Source of the DNA: Dipylidium caninum
Lineage: Eukaryota > Platyhelminthes > Cestoda > Cyclophyllidea > Dipylidiidae
Length of the DNA: 64,000 nt
Assembly: GCA_017562135.1 (NCBI GenBank)
Contig: QEYB01001427.1
Location: 310,001-374,000 of the forward strand
Direction: 5' to 3'
Part shown: positions 63,501 to 64,000 of the stretch, in pieces
Numbering within the stretch: position 1 is the first letter of the stretch
Layout: the number at the start of each line of letters is the position of its first letter
Made by a program: the position numbers and the translations under genes
The notes under the pieces: generated by a model
Databases searched by the model: none
Told to the model about the DNA's origin: nothing
Seen by the model: the letters and a program-made list of their open reading frames with translations, nothing else

Positions 63501-64000
63501 CTTGGGAGGACTTCTCCCGACGGACGAGTGTCCAAGTGGTCGGCGGTTGTCAAGCCTGGGATGCAAAGGGGACACGATGCAAGTCCAACATGCTCTTGAC
63601 AGCCTGTCTGCCGTCGACAGACGCGCGGGAGCAATGAATCAACCTTTCCGCGTTCTTCGGCCCTAACAAATTCGTTGTCGCACATGCCTCGAGGTGCTTT
63701 TCCGGCGCCCTCATCGGGAAGATTACAAGAAAAGAGGCGGTGCTGGTAGTAAAAATAAGACCTCTTGGAGATAAGTCAAACACACTGACACATGCACAGG
63801 CAGATGTACAAGGTCGGAGGTAGAGGGGAGGGACGAGCAGAGTCAAGAGTCGAGGGTCGCGAATACACGTTCAATGGGCGCCCGTCCCTGGGGGGCTTCT
63901 GGACAGGTTTTAAGGCGATTACTGACTCCTCTGCTTCCGCTTTTGTTTCTTACGCGAAATACGTCTCCACTTCGAAGACTGTGGGCCAAAAGAGGCGACA
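60594..64000. other. Unresolved right end, no confident gene
   Basis: Mixed composition, with CT-rich plus-strand tracts near 62.9 kb. Two short segments look coding but are unassigned. On plus, 62010-62097 reads VVDVAPPPRLLLPGKCRCPE before a possible GT. On minus, about 62672-62771 reads ALTTEMVEVFDEREIPCC. They lie on opposite strands and no exon chain could be built. The promoter of the prefoldin gene should lie just right of 60593. Confidence 0.35.

Overview
The window is eukaryotic nuclear DNA, most probably from a parasitic flatworm and likely a cestode (tapeworm). Three things point that way: a cytosolic malate dehydrogenase and a fatty-acid-binding protein that read like their tapeworm relatives, many very short introns (30-42 bp) alongside kilobase introns, and a triosephosphate isomerase with a flatworm-like three-residue insertion. 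The species call is inference. All coding sequences below were assembled by hand from reading frame, GT/AG sites and intron phase.

Layout from left to right. 1-1272 (minus): 5' half of a centrosomin/CDK5RAP2-type coiled-coil gene with a CM1 motif, running off the left edge. 4270-4742 (minus): fatty-acid-binding protein. 6362-7475 (plus): cytosolic malate dehydrogenase. 11362-16664 (minus): importin-9-like karyopherin in about twelve exons. 18474-27304 (plus): six-finger RREB1/hindsight-type zinc-finger factor with a 4.6 kb first intron and an N-terminal RRKQ motif. 28712-30644 (plus): ZRSR2/U2AF35-related splicing factor. 30969-31243 (plus): 80-residue mitochondrial inner-membrane protein resembling COX6A. 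32502 to at least 48540 (minus): PDE9-like cyclic-nucleotide phosphodiesterase whose 5' end was not found. 54249-55187 (plus): triosephosphate isomerase. 55477-57109 (minus): coding-looking segments of an unassigned gene. 60103-60593 (minus): prefoldin subunit 5.

These are unrelated nuclear genes, not an operon: central metabolism (MDH, TPI, COX6A-like), nuclear import, splicing, transcription, cGMP signalling, lipid binding, tubulin/actin folding and centrosome organisation. Between them lie intergenic or intronic stretches with microsatellites and G-rich runs but no recognisable transposon, tRNA, rRNA or CRISPR. Long introns are pyrimidine-rich on the sense strand, so 43-53 kb (purine-rich on plus) looks like 5' intron or leader of the minus-strand PDE9 gene. 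I found no obviously new multi-gene system. The most notable points are the RREB1 N-terminus, the PDE9 catalytic-domain insertion, the very short COX6A-like protein, the odd zinc-finger spacing in the ZRSR2 homologue and the micro-introns.
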